Assembly: GCA_024434115.1 (NCBI GenBank)
Contig: QMIT01000009.1
Span: forward strand, 86,165 to 150,164
Length of the DNA stretch: 64,000 nucleotides
Reading direction: 5' to 3'
Source of the DNA: Chloroflexota bacterium
GTDB lineage: Bacteria; Chloroflexota; Anaerolineae; Aggregatilineales; J027
The notes under the pieces were generated by a model. The model was given only the letters and a program-made list of their open reading frames with translations. It did not search any database and had not been told where the DNA came from. This document shows, in pieces, positions 42,748 through 52,158 of this stretch. Numbering within the stretch: position 1 is the stretch's first letter; each line of letters starts with the position of its first letter. A program made the translations under genes and the position numbers.

Positions 42748-44016
42748 ATGACTTTACAAAATCTCTCCCCCGCGTGGTCACACCTGACCGAAATTGTGGT
42801 GGATCACGCCGAGGGGATTTATTTATATGACGCGCAGGGCCATCGTTATATTGATTTCACCAGCGGCATTGGTGTCACCAGCACAGGCCATTGCCACCCC
42901 AATGTGGTGAAGGCCATTCAGGAACAGGCATCCAAGCTGATTTTCGCTCAGGTCAACTGTGCCATTCCGCCACAAACCCTCGAGTTGGCGGATACCCTTT
43001 TGCCGGTGATGCCCAAAGGGATTGACTGCTTTTTCTTCTCCAACAGCGGGGCGGAAGCAATTGAGGGCGCGGTCAAATTGGCAAAAACCGCGACGGGCCG
43101 CCCGAATGTGATTGCCTTTCAGGGCAGTTTTCATGGACGCACGGCATTGGCGATGGCGCTGACGGGCAGCAAAACGACCTATCGGGCCGGGTATCAACCT
43201 TTGCCATCCGGGGTATTTTTTGCGCCGTTCCCCTATGCCTACCGTTATGGGTGGAGCGAAGACGAGGCGGTTGATTTTTGCTTGCGTGAACTCGACTTGC
43301 TATTACATACCCAAACCGCACCCCATGAAACCGCCGCCATTTTGATTGAACCCGTCTTGGGGGAGGGTGGCTATGTACCCGCGCCACCACGATTTTTGCA
43401 GGCGCTCCGTCAAATCTGCGATGAATACGGGATGCTGCTGATTTTAGATGAAATTCAGAGCGGCTTTGGGCGCACGGGCGAGTTTTGGGCGCACAGTCGC
43501 AGTGGCATTACCCCCGATGTGCTGATTATGGCGAAGGGTATTGCGTCGGGGATGCCCATGTCCGCGATTGCTGCCCCACGCAAATTGATGGAAAAGTGGC
43601 AGGTTGGGGCGCACGGCGGCACGTATGGCGGCGGAAACGCGGTGGTTATGGCGGCGGCGATTGCGACGGTCAAGACCATCCAGCAGGAAAAATTGGTCGC
43701 CAATGCCCGTGAAATGGGTGAATACCTCAAAGATGGCCTGACTGAATTACAGGGACGCTTCCCAGTGATTGGCGATGTGCGCGGGTGGGGCTTGATGGTC
43801 GCCACTGAATTTGTTAAAGATGGACAGCCCTCCGCCGATTTAGCAAAAGCCATCAGCAAAGCCAGCCTAGAGCGCAATTTGATGCTGTTGACGTGTGGCA
43901 GTTACGCCAATGTGATTCGCTGGATTCCGCCGTTGGTGGTAAATCGGGCACAGATTGATGAGTCACTGAATATTTTTAATAATGCACTGGAAAGCGTTGT
44001 AAGAGTCTCACGCTAA
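42748..44016 (+). CDS. Class III PLP-dependent aminotransferase
   Basis: 422 residues from ATG 42748, which has AAGGAGG at 42735-42741. PLP lysine Lys263 in MAKGIASG, Asp234 in ILDEIQSG, and SNSGAEAIEGAVKLA. It belongs to the GABA/putrescine/ornithine group of omega-aminotransferases. In this locus it probably deaminates putrescine, a polyamine or aminobutyrate. Cannot be told apart from gabT-like paralogues by eye. Confidence 0.92.
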   Translation: MTLQNLSPAWSHLTEIVVDHAEGIYLYDAQGHRYIDFTSGIGVTSTGHCHPNVVKAIQEQASKLIFAQVNCAIPPQTLELADTLLPVMPKGIDCFFFSNSGAEAIEGAVKLAKTATGRPNVIAFQGSFHGRTALAMALTGSKTTYRAGYQPLPSGVFFAPFPYAYRYGWSEDEAVDFCLRELDLLLHTQTAPHETAAILIEPVLGEGGYVPAPPRFLQALRQICDEYGMLLILDEIQSGFGRTGEFWAHSRSGITPDVLIMAKGIASGMPMSAIAAPRKLMEKWQVGAHGGTYGGGNAVVMAAAIATVKTIQQEKLVANAREMGEYLKDGLTELQGRFPVIGDVRGWGLMVATEFVKDGQPSADLAKAISKASLERNLMLLTCGSYANVIRWIPPLVVNRAQIDESLNIFNNALESVVRVSR

Positions 44017-44037
44017 AGACTATTTTAGGCCTCAGTA

Positions 44038-44073
44038 ACGCCGGAAGTGATAAGTCTGTCCGGCGTTTTGTTT
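44038..44073 (+). terminator. Terminator after the aminotransferase
   Basis: ACGCCGGA (44038-44045) and TCCGGCGT (44059-44066), 8 bp, followed by TTTTGTTT. Confidence 0.8.
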
Positions 44074-44091
44074 ATGTCGAGGATTTACGTG

Positions 44092-44937
44092 ATGCCGGAC
44101 CCCACAACCTATTTACTCATATGGAATCCTAAAAGGTATTTCTGGGAGGATTTCTACGATGATTGGGAAGCCTTTCATCTTGGCTTCAAAAGTTCTTTCA
44201 ATTGGAGTTGTGGCAACAGTCAGCGTATCCATATAGGGGATAGAGTCTATTTGATGCGATTAGGTCTCGAACCTAAAGGGATTTTTGCATCTGGAATTGT
44301 GATTTCAGAACCCTATCAAGATGACAATTGGAATGATTTGAGCGAACGAGATACCGCTTTATACATTGATATTGAGTTTGACAGGATGTTGAATCCTGAT
44401 TTGCAGCCTCTTTTAGACCCAAAGACCGTCTCAAATGATTTTAATTGGTTTCCTCAAAGGTCAGGGGTCACAATCCCATCGGAGATTGCCGTAGACCTTG
44501 AATTGGCATGGAAGAATCTGATAGCTAATCAGGGTATTGAGGCATCGTCCCCCTCTACTTTGGAGTTTCCTAACAATCAGAATTTTAAAGAGGGTACCAA
44601 AACAAAGGTCTTTGTAAACCGTTATGAACGTAACCCTGATGCGCGGAGAAAATGTATTGAGCATTACGGCCCAATTTGTAACGTATGTGGTTTTGATTTT
44701 GAGCTAATCTATGGCGAGATTGGTTTCGACTATATACATGTGCATCACCTTATTCCATTAGCTGGTCAAGAAGAGGAATATTCAGTTAATCCGATAGATG
44801 ATTTAAGGCCTGTTTGTCCTAATTGCCATGCTATGCTTCATAGAAAAACTCCTCCATTCGCTATCGAGGAATTACAGAGCCGACTTTTGATTTCATGGCA
44901 AGACATTCTCAATTTGATGTACGGCAAAGAGAAGTGA
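44092..44937 (+). CDS. EVE-like domain fused to HNH nuclease (putative type IV restriction)
   Basis: 281 residues from ATG 44092 (GAGGA at 44079-44083). The N-terminal part (about 5-130) has EVE/PUA-like features: YLLIWNPKRY, IGDRVYLMRLG and GIFASGIVIS, the fold that reads modified bases. The C-terminal HNH nuclease (about 185-255) has Cys196/Cys199, His218-His219, Cys242/Cys245 and His250. Such fusions restrict modified DNA. The gene is visibly more AT-rich than its neighbours, suggesting transfer. The frame from 44047 starts inside the terminator. Confidence 0.82.
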   Translation: MPDPTTYLLIWNPKRYFWEDFYDDWEAFHLGFKSSFNWSCGNSQRIHIGDRVYLMRLGLEPKGIFASGIVISEPYQDDNWNDLSERDTALYIDIEFDRMLNPDLQPLLDPKTVSNDFNWFPQRSGVTIPSEIAVDLELAWKNLIANQGIEASSPSTLEFPNNQNFKEGTKTKVFVNRYERNPDARRKCIEHYGPICNVCGFDFELIYGEIGFDYIHVHHLIPLAGQEEEYSVNPIDDLRPVCPNCHAMLHRKTPPFAIEELQSRLLISWQDILNLMYGKEK

Positions 44938-44938
44938 A

Positions 44939-44977
44939 GTTCTCCCCAAAGATTTATGGGGAGAACCAATATTTTTA
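44939..44977. terminator. Terminator between the EVE-HNH and phoD genes
   Basis: GTTCTCCCC (44939-44947) and GGGGAGAAC (44958-44966), perfect 9-bp stem, followed on the plus strand by ATTTTTAT. Serves two convergent genes. Confidence 0.7.
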
Positions 44978-46801
44978 TCTCACCGGATTGACCGTGAACT
45001 CTTGTACGACTTGCGGCACACGGCTGAGAATAGGCTGTGGATCGGCTTCGAGATCGGCACGGGTGTACGGATCAATGCCAAAGGTGGTCACATGCAGTTG
45101 TTGGGTTTCCGGGGCGATTTCAAACAATGTCCAACCGAAGGTCGAGGTTGCTGTCCATGCCCCTTGTAGCAGTTCCGCGTCAATACCATCCGCCGTATCC
45201 AAGCCAATTAATGGATACCCTAGTGGTTCAATTTGGGCGTTAATCGCGCGGGCCATAAACGCCTCTTTTTCGGCTAGTGTCCCTTCACGATAGGGCGCGA
45301 CATCTTCTTCCGTCAAAAAACCAAGCTGAATAGCCAGTTCAATGACCGTCGGGCCAAACGGTGCATCAAACGCGACTGACCCGGTGCTGATTTCCCATGC
45401 CCCGGTTGGCAGTTGTTCAGCTTTCGGCGCAGGGGTCAATTGATAGGTGATGTTATTGACCAGCGTGCCGTGAATATCCGCCGCGACAAATACCACATTC
45501 GTTACGCCATTGTCCACGATAAATTTCATCAAGGTCGCCCGTTCCGCCGCGTAGCCCTCAAAACGATCTTGGGCGATAGCGAGACCGAGATTTTGACAAG
45601 GTTCGGGCATCATCACGAATTTCCACAAAATGCCGTCGGTTTGGGCTTGCAGCAAATCGCGGGTGAGGGCCTCCAATTGGGGCAGCCCCAACATCGAACG
45701 CTGATTATCAAACGAATTGCGGTAAAACGTCAGCACCTGTCCCAAATTTTCAAAATCGGTGACGGGTTCAAGCGGGGCACTGCGGAACGAACGCGCATCC
45801 AAAACAAACACCGCCGCGTCGCTGCCATACGTGAAATAGCGGTACAGATTGGGCTTGTTGGCGGTCAGTGGATCGCCTGTTTCACCCCATGTCTCATTTC
45901 GAATCGGGTTGTATTCCAAAAACGCCTGCAAGCCATTTCGATAAAGTTCCGTCTCGTTGATAAATTGACCCGCATCGTTGGCAAAACGTGCATCCGTGCT
46001 AGGGACTGCCCCGCCTGCAAAATCATTGGTGACTTCATGGTCATCAATCGTGGGGATAAACGAGGTTTGCGAACGCAGGGTCGCCCATGTGTTTAAATCA
46101 TAGCGTGTGCCATAGCCCTCATTATGTTTGGCTCGGAAATCGGCCAGTGTCAAACATTGCGGTAAATCCACATCCGGCGAGGGGAAGTCGGCATAAATGG
46201 TATCGCCCATGCCCACCATAAATTCCAACTCCATATCGGCGGCGTTGGCAATTGAAGGATAGGGCGCGAGTTCTTGTCGCCAATCGCCTGTCACCCCAAA
46301 ACGTAACCCTGTAAACGTACCCAAAGCAGCAGCCGTGCGGAATGCGCCAATTAAGGTATTGCCAGCCGCATCTGTAACCCGATAAAAATAATCGGTGGTC
46401 GGCGTCAAATCACTCACTTCGACTTTGACGGGCAGGGTTGCATCGGTGACTTCGGCGGTCAATGTGCCCAAAATGGTTTCAAAGTTTTCAGCGGTGGCGT
46501 ATTCAAAAGTGACCGGGCCAAGCGCGGTGCTGTGTGCCCAAAGCACGGTGGAGGTCTGCGTGGTGTCCCCGGCGGCTACCCCATTTGGCATGGTTGGCGC
46601 GGTGGAAAAAGCAGCGGCGGCTTTATGCAAGGTCATGTCTAAGCCGAATTTCGCCATTGTCGCGGCGGCAAATCCCAACAAGCTGAGTTTCAGAAAGTCG
46701 CGCCGAGAGACGGCCTGCTGTCTCAAGGTGACAAGTACGGGTTTTAGATCACGCAACCTAGAAGTTTCAGGCAACGGGTAGTCAAAATCGAATTTTGGCA
46801 T
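44975..46801 (-). CDS. PhoD-like alkaline phosphatase, Tat-exported
   Basis: 608 residues from ATG 46799-46801. A twin-arginine signal SRRDFLK (32-38) with a hydrophobic core is followed by a fibronectin-like PhoD N-terminal domain (about 75-165) and a metallophosphoesterase-type PhoD domain: FGVTGDWR, GMGDTIYAD, IDDHEVTND and AADIHG supply metal ligands. Likely a secreted phosphodiesterase/phosphomonoesterase for phosphate scavenging. AAAGGA ribosome site. Confidence 0.92.
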   Translation of the reverse strand: MPKFDFDYPLPETSRLRDLKPVLVTLRQQAVSRRDFLKLSLLGFAAATMAKFGLDMTLHKAAAAFSTAPTMPNGVAAGDTTQTSTVLWAHSTALGPVTFEYATAENFETILGTLTAEVTDATLPVKVEVSDLTPTTDYFYRVTDAAGNTLIGAFRTAAALGTFTGLRFGVTGDWRQELAPYPSIANAADMELEFMVGMGDTIYADFPSPDVDLPQCLTLADFRAKHNEGYGTRYDLNTWATLRSQTSFIPTIDDHEVTNDFAGGAVPSTDARFANDAGQFINETELYRNGLQAFLEYNPIRNETWGETGDPLTANKPNLYRYFTYGSDAAVFVLDARSFRSAPLEPVTDFENLGQVLTFYRNSFDNQRSMLGLPQLEALTRDLLQAQTDGILWKFVMMPEPCQNLGLAIAQDRFEGYAAERATLMKFIVDNGVTNVVFVAADIHGTLVNNITYQLTPAPKAEQLPTGAWEISTGSVAFDAPFGPTVIELAIQLGFLTEEDVAPYREGTLAEKEAFMARAINAQIEPLGYPLIGLDTADGIDAELLQGAWTATSTFGWTLFEIAPETQQLHVTTFGIDPYTRADLEADPQPILSRVPQVVQEFTVNPVR

Positions 46802-46865
46802 CAATGAGTCCTTTCATTTATCATCGGGGGACTTTTTCTACAATATTCTAATCGAGCGAGAACAC

Positions 46866-46901
46866 CCTATTGGATTTTAAACCATGCGGAGGGCCAATAG
46901 G
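46866..46901. promoter_or_regulatory. 8-bp inverted repeat between divergent phoD and gabT
   Basis: CCTATTGG (46866-46873) and CCAATAGG (46894-46901) are perfect arms separated by 20 bp. Its position between divergent starts suggests an operator. Confidence 0.4.
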
Positions 46902-46945
46902 TTAACCTCCCATCAAATTTTGTTTACTATACAAGGATTTTTGCA

Positions 46946-48286
46946 ATGGGTCATATTCAATTAAAAACGGAAATCCCCGGCCCCAAGAGTCGTGAATTAT
47001 TGGCGCGGCGGGCAGCAGCAGTCTCGGCAGGCTTGGCGAAATCTACCGAGATTGTCATTGACCACGCACATGGGGCATTGGTGCATGATGTGGATGGCAA
47101 CACTCTGATTGATCTGGCGGGTGGCATTGGCATGTTGGCAGCGGGGCATACTCCGGCCTCTGTTGTCCAAGCGATGCAAACCCAAGCTGAAAAATACATC
47201 CATATCTGTTCCCTTGTGGCGACCTATGAACCCTATGTGCGCCTATGTGAATTACTCAACGAAATCACCCCCGGCGACTTTCCCAAAAAGACCCTTTTGG
47301 CAAACAGCGGGTCGGAAGCGGTTGAAAACGCCATCAAAATCGCCCGCTATTACACGGGGCGACCTGCCATCATCACCTTTGAAGGGGCATATCACGGACG
47401 TACCCTATTGACGTTGAGCTTAACCAGTAAATATGGCCTATTTAAAAAGGGTTTTGGCCCATACGCCCCCGAAATTTATCGCCTGCCCGCGCCGAATCTC
47501 TATCGTCGTCCGGCTCAGATGAGCGAAGGTGAATATCTGGATTGGTGCATCGCCAATTTAGAAAACGCTCTGATTGCACAGGTAGACCCCTCAGCGGTAG
47601 CCGCCATTATTATTGAACCAGTGCAAGGGGAAGCTGGATTTATCGCCATACCGCAGCGCTTCCTCGCCAAAATCCGCGAAATCTGCGACAAACACGGCAT
47701 TGTCATGATTGCCGACGAAATTCAATGTGGGTTCGGGCGCACGGGTAAATTGTTCGCCGTCGAACACAGTGGGATTGTGCCCGACCTGATTACTACTGCG
47801 AAATCGTTGGGGGCAGGGATGCCGATTAGCGCGGTGACGGGTCGCGCCGAAATCATGGACGCCCCACATCTCGGTGGGGTTGGCGGGACATATGGCGGCA
47901 ATCCGCTGGCCTGTGTCGCCGCGATTGAAGCCATCGAAATCATCCGCCAGCCCGAATTTTTGGTGCGGGTCAATCAAATTGGCAATATCATGCGCGATGT
48001 GATGTGCGGCTGGATGGACAAAGTGGAGTTAATTGGCGATGTGCGCGGCCTCGGCTCGATGATGCTGGTCGAATTTGTCAAAGACCGCCTGACCAAAGAG
48101 CCTGCCCCTGCCGAAACCCTGCAAATGATTAAACTGGCAGTCTCACGGGGGGTGGTCTTGATTCGGGCGGGGTTGTATAGCAATGGGATTCGCCTGTTAC
48201 CCCCACTGGTGATTACCGATGAACAGCTTTATGAAGGACTGCATGTGCTGGGTGGGGCGATTCAAGAGGTCACGGCGGCACGATGA
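46946..48286 (+). CDS. gabT: 4-aminobutyrate (class III) aminotransferase
   Basis: 446 residues. PLP lysine Lys286 (TTAKSLGAG), Asp257 (ADEIQCGFGRTG) and ANSGSEAVENAIKIAR mark a GABA/omega-aminotransferase. It converts 4-aminobutyrate to succinate semialdehyde; beta-alanine or 5-aminovalerate are possible alternatives. AAGGA ribosome site. Its stop overlaps the amidohydrolase start by 4 bp (ATGA), so the two are coupled and an aldehyde dehydrogenase follows. Confidence 0.92.
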   Translation: MGHIQLKTEIPGPKSRELLARRAAAVSAGLAKSTEIVIDHAHGALVHDVDGNTLIDLAGGIGMLAAGHTPASVVQAMQTQAEKYIHICSLVATYEPYVRLCELLNEITPGDFPKKTLLANSGSEAVENAIKIARYYTGRPAIITFEGAYHGRTLLTLSLTSKYGLFKKGFGPYAPEIYRLPAPNLYRRPAQMSEGEYLDWCIANLENALIAQVDPSAVAAIIIEPVQGEAGFIAIPQRFLAKIREICDKHGIVMIADEIQCGFGRTGKLFAVEHSGIVPDLITTAKSLGAGMPISAVTGRAEIMDAPHLGGVGGTYGGNPLACVAAIEAIEIIRQPEFLVRVNQIGNIMRDVMCGWMDKVELIGDVRGLGSMMLVEFVKDRLTKEPAPAETLQMIKLAVSRGVVLIRAGLYSNGIRLLPPLVITDEQLYEGLHVLGGAIQEVTAAR

Positions 48287-49851
48287 TTTTTTATAATGGC
48301 ACGCTGCTGACCCAAGACCCATCTCAACCCATCGCGGAGGCATTGGCTGTTGAAAATGGACGGATCGTCACGGTGGGATCACAGGCCGAGGTCGAAAACC
48401 TAGCCAAGCCGGGCACCCGCCGGATTGATTTGGGGGGGCGCACGCTGATTCCGGGGTTCAACGATGCCCATGTCCATTTTTGGAAAGTGGGTCATCTGCT
48501 GACGACCCTGTTGGATGTACGTGAGGTGCGGAGTATTCCCGCGCTGCAATCATCCATTCAAACATTTAGTGACCGTTTGCCCGATGGGGCATGGTTGATG
48601 GGGCGGGGGTATAACGAAGCGGTTATGGCCGAGGGTCGCCACCCCACCCGCTATGATCTGGATGCTGTCCTGCCAGATCGTCCTGCCTATCTCATCCGTA
48701 CCTGTGCCCACATAGCCGTTGTCAATAGCCGGGCACTCGAACTAGCAGGCATCACCGCCGACACGCAACCGCCGCCGGGTGGGATGATTGACCGTGATGA
48801 ACAGGGCGAACCGAATGGCATTTTGCGGGAAACGGCAATGGGATTGGTGTTTAATCGTATCCCCGCTCCGACTCCCGCCGAATATGAAGCGATGCTCTTG
48901 GCGGCGACGCGACATCATCTTGAATTGGGCATTACCAGCGCGACTGACCCCGGTGTCATGCCTGAATTGCTCTCCGTATACCGCCAAATGGACGCGGAAC
49001 AAAAATTCACCCATCGGCTCAATGTCATGGCGATTCGGCGACCTGATGGGGGCACAGAAACCTTGCCCTTACCAGAACAGTATCTCTCCAACCATTTGCG
49101 GGTGGATTCGGTGAAATTTTTTGCGGATGGGGCGTTGAGTGGGGCGGCGGCGGCTTTGAGCATCCCCTATCGCAATCTGACAACCAGAGGCGTGCTCCGT
49201 TTTGAGGCCGATGAGTTTTTTGAATTGGCCCGTGAAGCACATGTCACCGGACTGCGGATTGGCACCCATGCCATTGGGGATCGGGCGCTGGAAATGGTCT
49301 TGAGTACCTATGAGCGCCTGAATACATTAGGGCCGCGTATCCGTCATCGTATCGAACATTTTGGCTTGGCTTCACCGGAACATATGCGGCGTGCTAAATC
49401 AATTGGGGTTATGGTCGCCCCGCAGACCATTTTTCTGTACGTGCTAGGGGCAAATTTTCGGCGGTATCTGCCCGATGAATTGATGCCACGTTGTTATCCG
49501 GTGCGCGAGATGATCGAAACTGGGTTGACGGTGGCCCTTTCATCCGATGCCCCGGTGGTCAAAGATGATAATCCTCTGCGCGGGATGCAAGCGGCAATTT
49601 TGCGGGCTGACCCCAGTGGCGCGACGATTGCCCCCGAACAGGCCATCAGTGCGGAACAAGCGTTGTATTGTTATACAATGGGGGGAGCGATTGCCAGCGG
49701 TGACGAGGAGAATCGTGGCAGTCTGACGGTGGGTAAATGGGCCGACCTTGCGGTGTTGAGCGATAACCCGCTGAAGGTTGACCCGGCAGCCCTAACCGAT
49801 ATTCAGGTAGACATGACTTTTGTGGGCGGCAAGCTCGTATTTGAGAGGTAG
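48283..49851 (+). CDS. YtcJ-like metal-dependent amidohydrolase
   Basis: 522 residues. Amidohydrolase family 3: leading HxH metal motif in NDAHVHF (about 64-70), FADGALSGAAA, GTHAIGDRALE, RHRIEHF and SSDAPVV. Clean fit to YtcJ-type enzymes that hydrolyse amide, formamide or carbamate bonds. In this operon it could deacylate N-acyl amines or gamma-glutamyl derivatives, which is inference. Coupled to gabT and 9 bp upstream of the aldehyde dehydrogenase. Confidence 0.88.
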   Translation: MIFYNGTLLTQDPSQPIAEALAVENGRIVTVGSQAEVENLAKPGTRRIDLGGRTLIPGFNDAHVHFWKVGHLLTTLLDVREVRSIPALQSSIQTFSDRLPDGAWLMGRGYNEAVMAEGRHPTRYDLDAVLPDRPAYLIRTCAHIAVVNSRALELAGITADTQPPPGGMIDRDEQGEPNGILRETAMGLVFNRIPAPTPAEYEAMLLAATRHHLELGITSATDPGVMPELLSVYRQMDAEQKFTHRLNVMAIRRPDGGTETLPLPEQYLSNHLRVDSVKFFADGALSGAAAALSIPYRNLTTRGVLRFEADEFFELAREAHVTGLRIGTHAIGDRALEMVLSTYERLNTLGPRIRHRIEHFGLASPEHMRRAKSIGVMVAPQTIFLYVLGANFRRYLPDELMPRCYPVREMIETGLTVALSSDAPVVKDDNPLRGMQAAILRADPSGATIAPEQAISAEQALYCYTMGGAIASGDEENRGSLTVGKWADLAVLSDNPLKVDPAALTDIQVDMTFVGGKLVFER

Positions 49852-49860
49852 AAACACAAC

Positions 49861-51315
49861 ATGGATGTGCAGTATCAAGGTCATTATAAGCAGTACATCG
49901 GCGGCAATTGGGTGGAGGCCAGTAATGGCGGTCTCTGGGAATTGGTAAACCCCGCCACCGAAGAAATTATTCAGGTCATCCCCTTTGGCAATGGTGACGA
50001 TGCGGAAGCCGCCATCGAAGCCGCCGAAAAAGCGTTTTTGTCGTGGTCGCACCAAACGCCCTATAAGCGTGCCGACGTGCTGAAAAAAGCCGCCGATTTG
50101 ATGCGAAGCTGTGCGGGTGATCTCGCCAAGATTACCACACAGGAATCGGGTAAGCCCTATGCTCAAGCCAAAGGTGAATGGATTGTGGCAGGGGATTTGT
50201 TTGAATGGTTCGCCGAGGAAGGCAAACGTTCCTATGGACGGGTCATTCCGCCCCGACGTGGCAATACCCGTCTGACGGTCATTAAACAGCCAATTGGTGT
50301 AGTGGGTGTAATTACGGCGTGGAATTTCCCGGCCTACAATCCAGCCCGTGCATGGGCGGCGGCATTGGCGGCAGGCTGCACCGTCGTGGCGCGACCCTCC
50401 GAATTTACGCCGCTGACCGCGATGGAAATGACCAACATTTTAGTTGAGGCAGGCATCCCGGCAGGCGTCTTTAACTTGATTAATGGCGATGCCGAGTCAA
50501 TGGGGCAGGCCTTTTTGAATCACCCGGCCTGTCGCAAAATCAGCTTTACGGGCAGCACCCGCGTGGGTCGGATATTGATGGATGGCGCGTCCCGCACGCA
50601 TACCCGTCTGTCGTTGGAATTGGGGGGTAATGCTCCCGTGCTGGTTTTCCCGGATGTTAATGTCGATACGGTGGCCCAAGCCGCTGTTCAAGCCAAATAT
50701 CGCAACAACGGACAGGTATGTACCGCACCACAGCGATTTTTAGTCCACAGCCACGTGATGGAAGAGTTTGTAGATAAGGTCGTATCTGCCGTCGAAAAAC
50801 TCAAGGTCGGTAATGGAATAGAAAAGGATATTGATGTCGGGCCGCTCATCAATGCCAAACAGCGTGACCGGGTCGAGCGTATGGTCAGTGAAGGCGTGAT
50901 TGATGGCGCACAGGTCTTAGTAGGTGGACAGCGTCCCCTGCATCTGGAAAAAGGCTATTTTTATCAGCCGACGGTGTTGCTAAATGTCAAACCGCATGAC
51001 CGGGTGTATCACGAGGAAATTTTTGGGCCAGTCATGCCGATTGTGCCGTTTAATGATATTGAAGAGGGCCTAGCCTTAGCCAACAGCACCCCCTATGGTT
51101 TGTCGGCCTATGTTTTTACCAATGACCTCAACACTGCAATTCGTACCTATGAAGGACTAGAAGCGGGTTTGATCGGGGTCAATGAATGGTATCCGCAGGC
51201 TACCGAAGCCCCATTCCCCGGTTGGAAACAAAGTGGACTTGGCATGGAGTCTGGTGAAGAAGGTTTGCTGGAATATCTGGAGACCAAAGTTGTGGCGATT
51301 GGCGGACTGAAATAG
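49861..51315 (+). CDS. Aldehyde dehydrogenase, semialdehyde type
   Basis: 484 residues. NAD(P)-dependent ALDH with Asn155 (WNFP), Glu253 (LELGG) and catalytic Cys287 (QVCTAP). The nucleotide-binding lysine of the usual KPSE motif is Arg178 (ARPSE). With gabT upstream it probably oxidises succinate semialdehyde or 4-aminobutanal, completing amine breakdown to the TCA cycle. Last gene of the gabT-amidohydrolase-ALDH operon; the Uma2 gene starts 9 bp later. Confidence 0.92.
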   Translation: MDVQYQGHYKQYIGGNWVEASNGGLWELVNPATEEIIQVIPFGNGDDAEAAIEAAEKAFLSWSHQTPYKRADVLKKAADLMRSCAGDLAKITTQESGKPYAQAKGEWIVAGDLFEWFAEEGKRSYGRVIPPRRGNTRLTVIKQPIGVVGVITAWNFPAYNPARAWAAALAAGCTVVARPSEFTPLTAMEMTNILVEAGIPAGVFNLINGDAESMGQAFLNHPACRKISFTGSTRVGRILMDGASRTHTRLSLELGGNAPVLVFPDVNVDTVAQAAVQAKYRNNGQVCTAPQRFLVHSHVMEEFVDKVVSAVEKLKVGNGIEKDIDVGPLINAKQRDRVERMVSEGVIDGAQVLVGGQRPLHLEKGYFYQPTVLLNVKPHDRVYHEEIFGPVMPIVPFNDIEEGLALANSTPYGLSAYVFTNDLNTAIRTYEGLEAGLIGVNEWYPQATEAPFPGWKQSGLGMESGEEGLLEYLETKVVAIGGLK

Positions 51316-51324
51316 GAGGTAGCG

Positions 51325-51954
51325 ATGGCTGAGAAGTTGCTGCCAATGGAAAATGTAGTCGCGGTTGGGGTGCCCCATGAGGATTACCTTGAACACTACG
51401 CCTCGGACTTTTATGAATGGATAGATGGAGTCGTGATCAAAATGACACCGATTCATGAACGACACGATTTATTGACGGCTTATCTTAGGGCCATATTTGA
51501 TACCTATTTCGCACTTAAACCTTTGGGAATTGTCCGGTCTGCTCCTTTTAGCATGAAATTGGAGAATGTGCCGTCTACCCGTGAACCTGACTTGCAGATT
51601 ATTCTGAATGAGAACCCGTTTTATACGCCAACCGGGATGCAAGGGCCAGCGGATGTATGTATCGAGGTCGTATCGTTAGAAAGCATTGAACGCGATCATG
51701 GCACGAAATTAGGGGAATATGAAAAGGGCGGGGTGGGTGAATATTGGATTATTGACCCACTCCGCCGCGAGACTCGATTTATGCGCCTAGATAAACTAGA
51801 AGGGCGTTATCTGGCCTATCGTGAAGATGAAAACGGCGATTATCAAACCCCAAACTTACCGGGATTGCGACTGCATGTACCAACACTTTGGCTTGATCCT
51901 TTGCCGAATCCTCTGCAAATCGCCGATGCGATAAAGGCAATGTTGGCTGAATAA
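51325..51954 (+). CDS. Uma2-family (DUF820) putative nuclease
   Basis: 209 residues. PD-(D/E)XK-like fold with the Uma2 pattern YEWIDGVVIKM, REPDLQIIL, ADVCIEVVSLES and EYWIIDP. These proteins are multicopy in cyanobacteria and Chloroflexota with unproven function. GGAGG ribosome site; it is 9 bp after the ALDH gene, so the same transcript is possible. A good terminator follows. Confidence 0.92.
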   Translation: MAEKLLPMENVVAVGVPHEDYLEHYASDFYEWIDGVVIKMTPIHERHDLLTAYLRAIFDTYFALKPLGIVRSAPFSMKLENVPSTREPDLQIILNENPFYTPTGMQGPADVCIEVVSLESIERDHGTKLGEYEKGGVGEYWIIDPLRRETRFMRLDKLEGRYLAYREDENGDYQTPNLPGLRLHVPTLWLDPLPNPLQIADAIKAMLAE

Positions 51955-51967
51955 ATGAATTGACACC

Positions 51968-52003
51968 ACCCAGTTCAAGCTAAGGACTGGGTAGTTTTTC
52001 TTT
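51968..52003 (+). terminator. Terminator after the Uma2 gene
   Basis: ACCCAGT (51968-51974) and ACTGGGT (51986-51992), then AGTTTTTCTTTT. Confidence 0.85.
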
Positions 52004-52158
52004 TGATTAGCAGTACCACACATTTCCTCTGATAACGGCCATTTTATGCCATTCCAATATGACCATCACGTATAAATCCGTAACCACGGTTACGAATTCA
52101 AATTCGGCGCATATAACTAGGGGTAATAGAATGTGTGTTCTACGAAAATTTGTCACTA

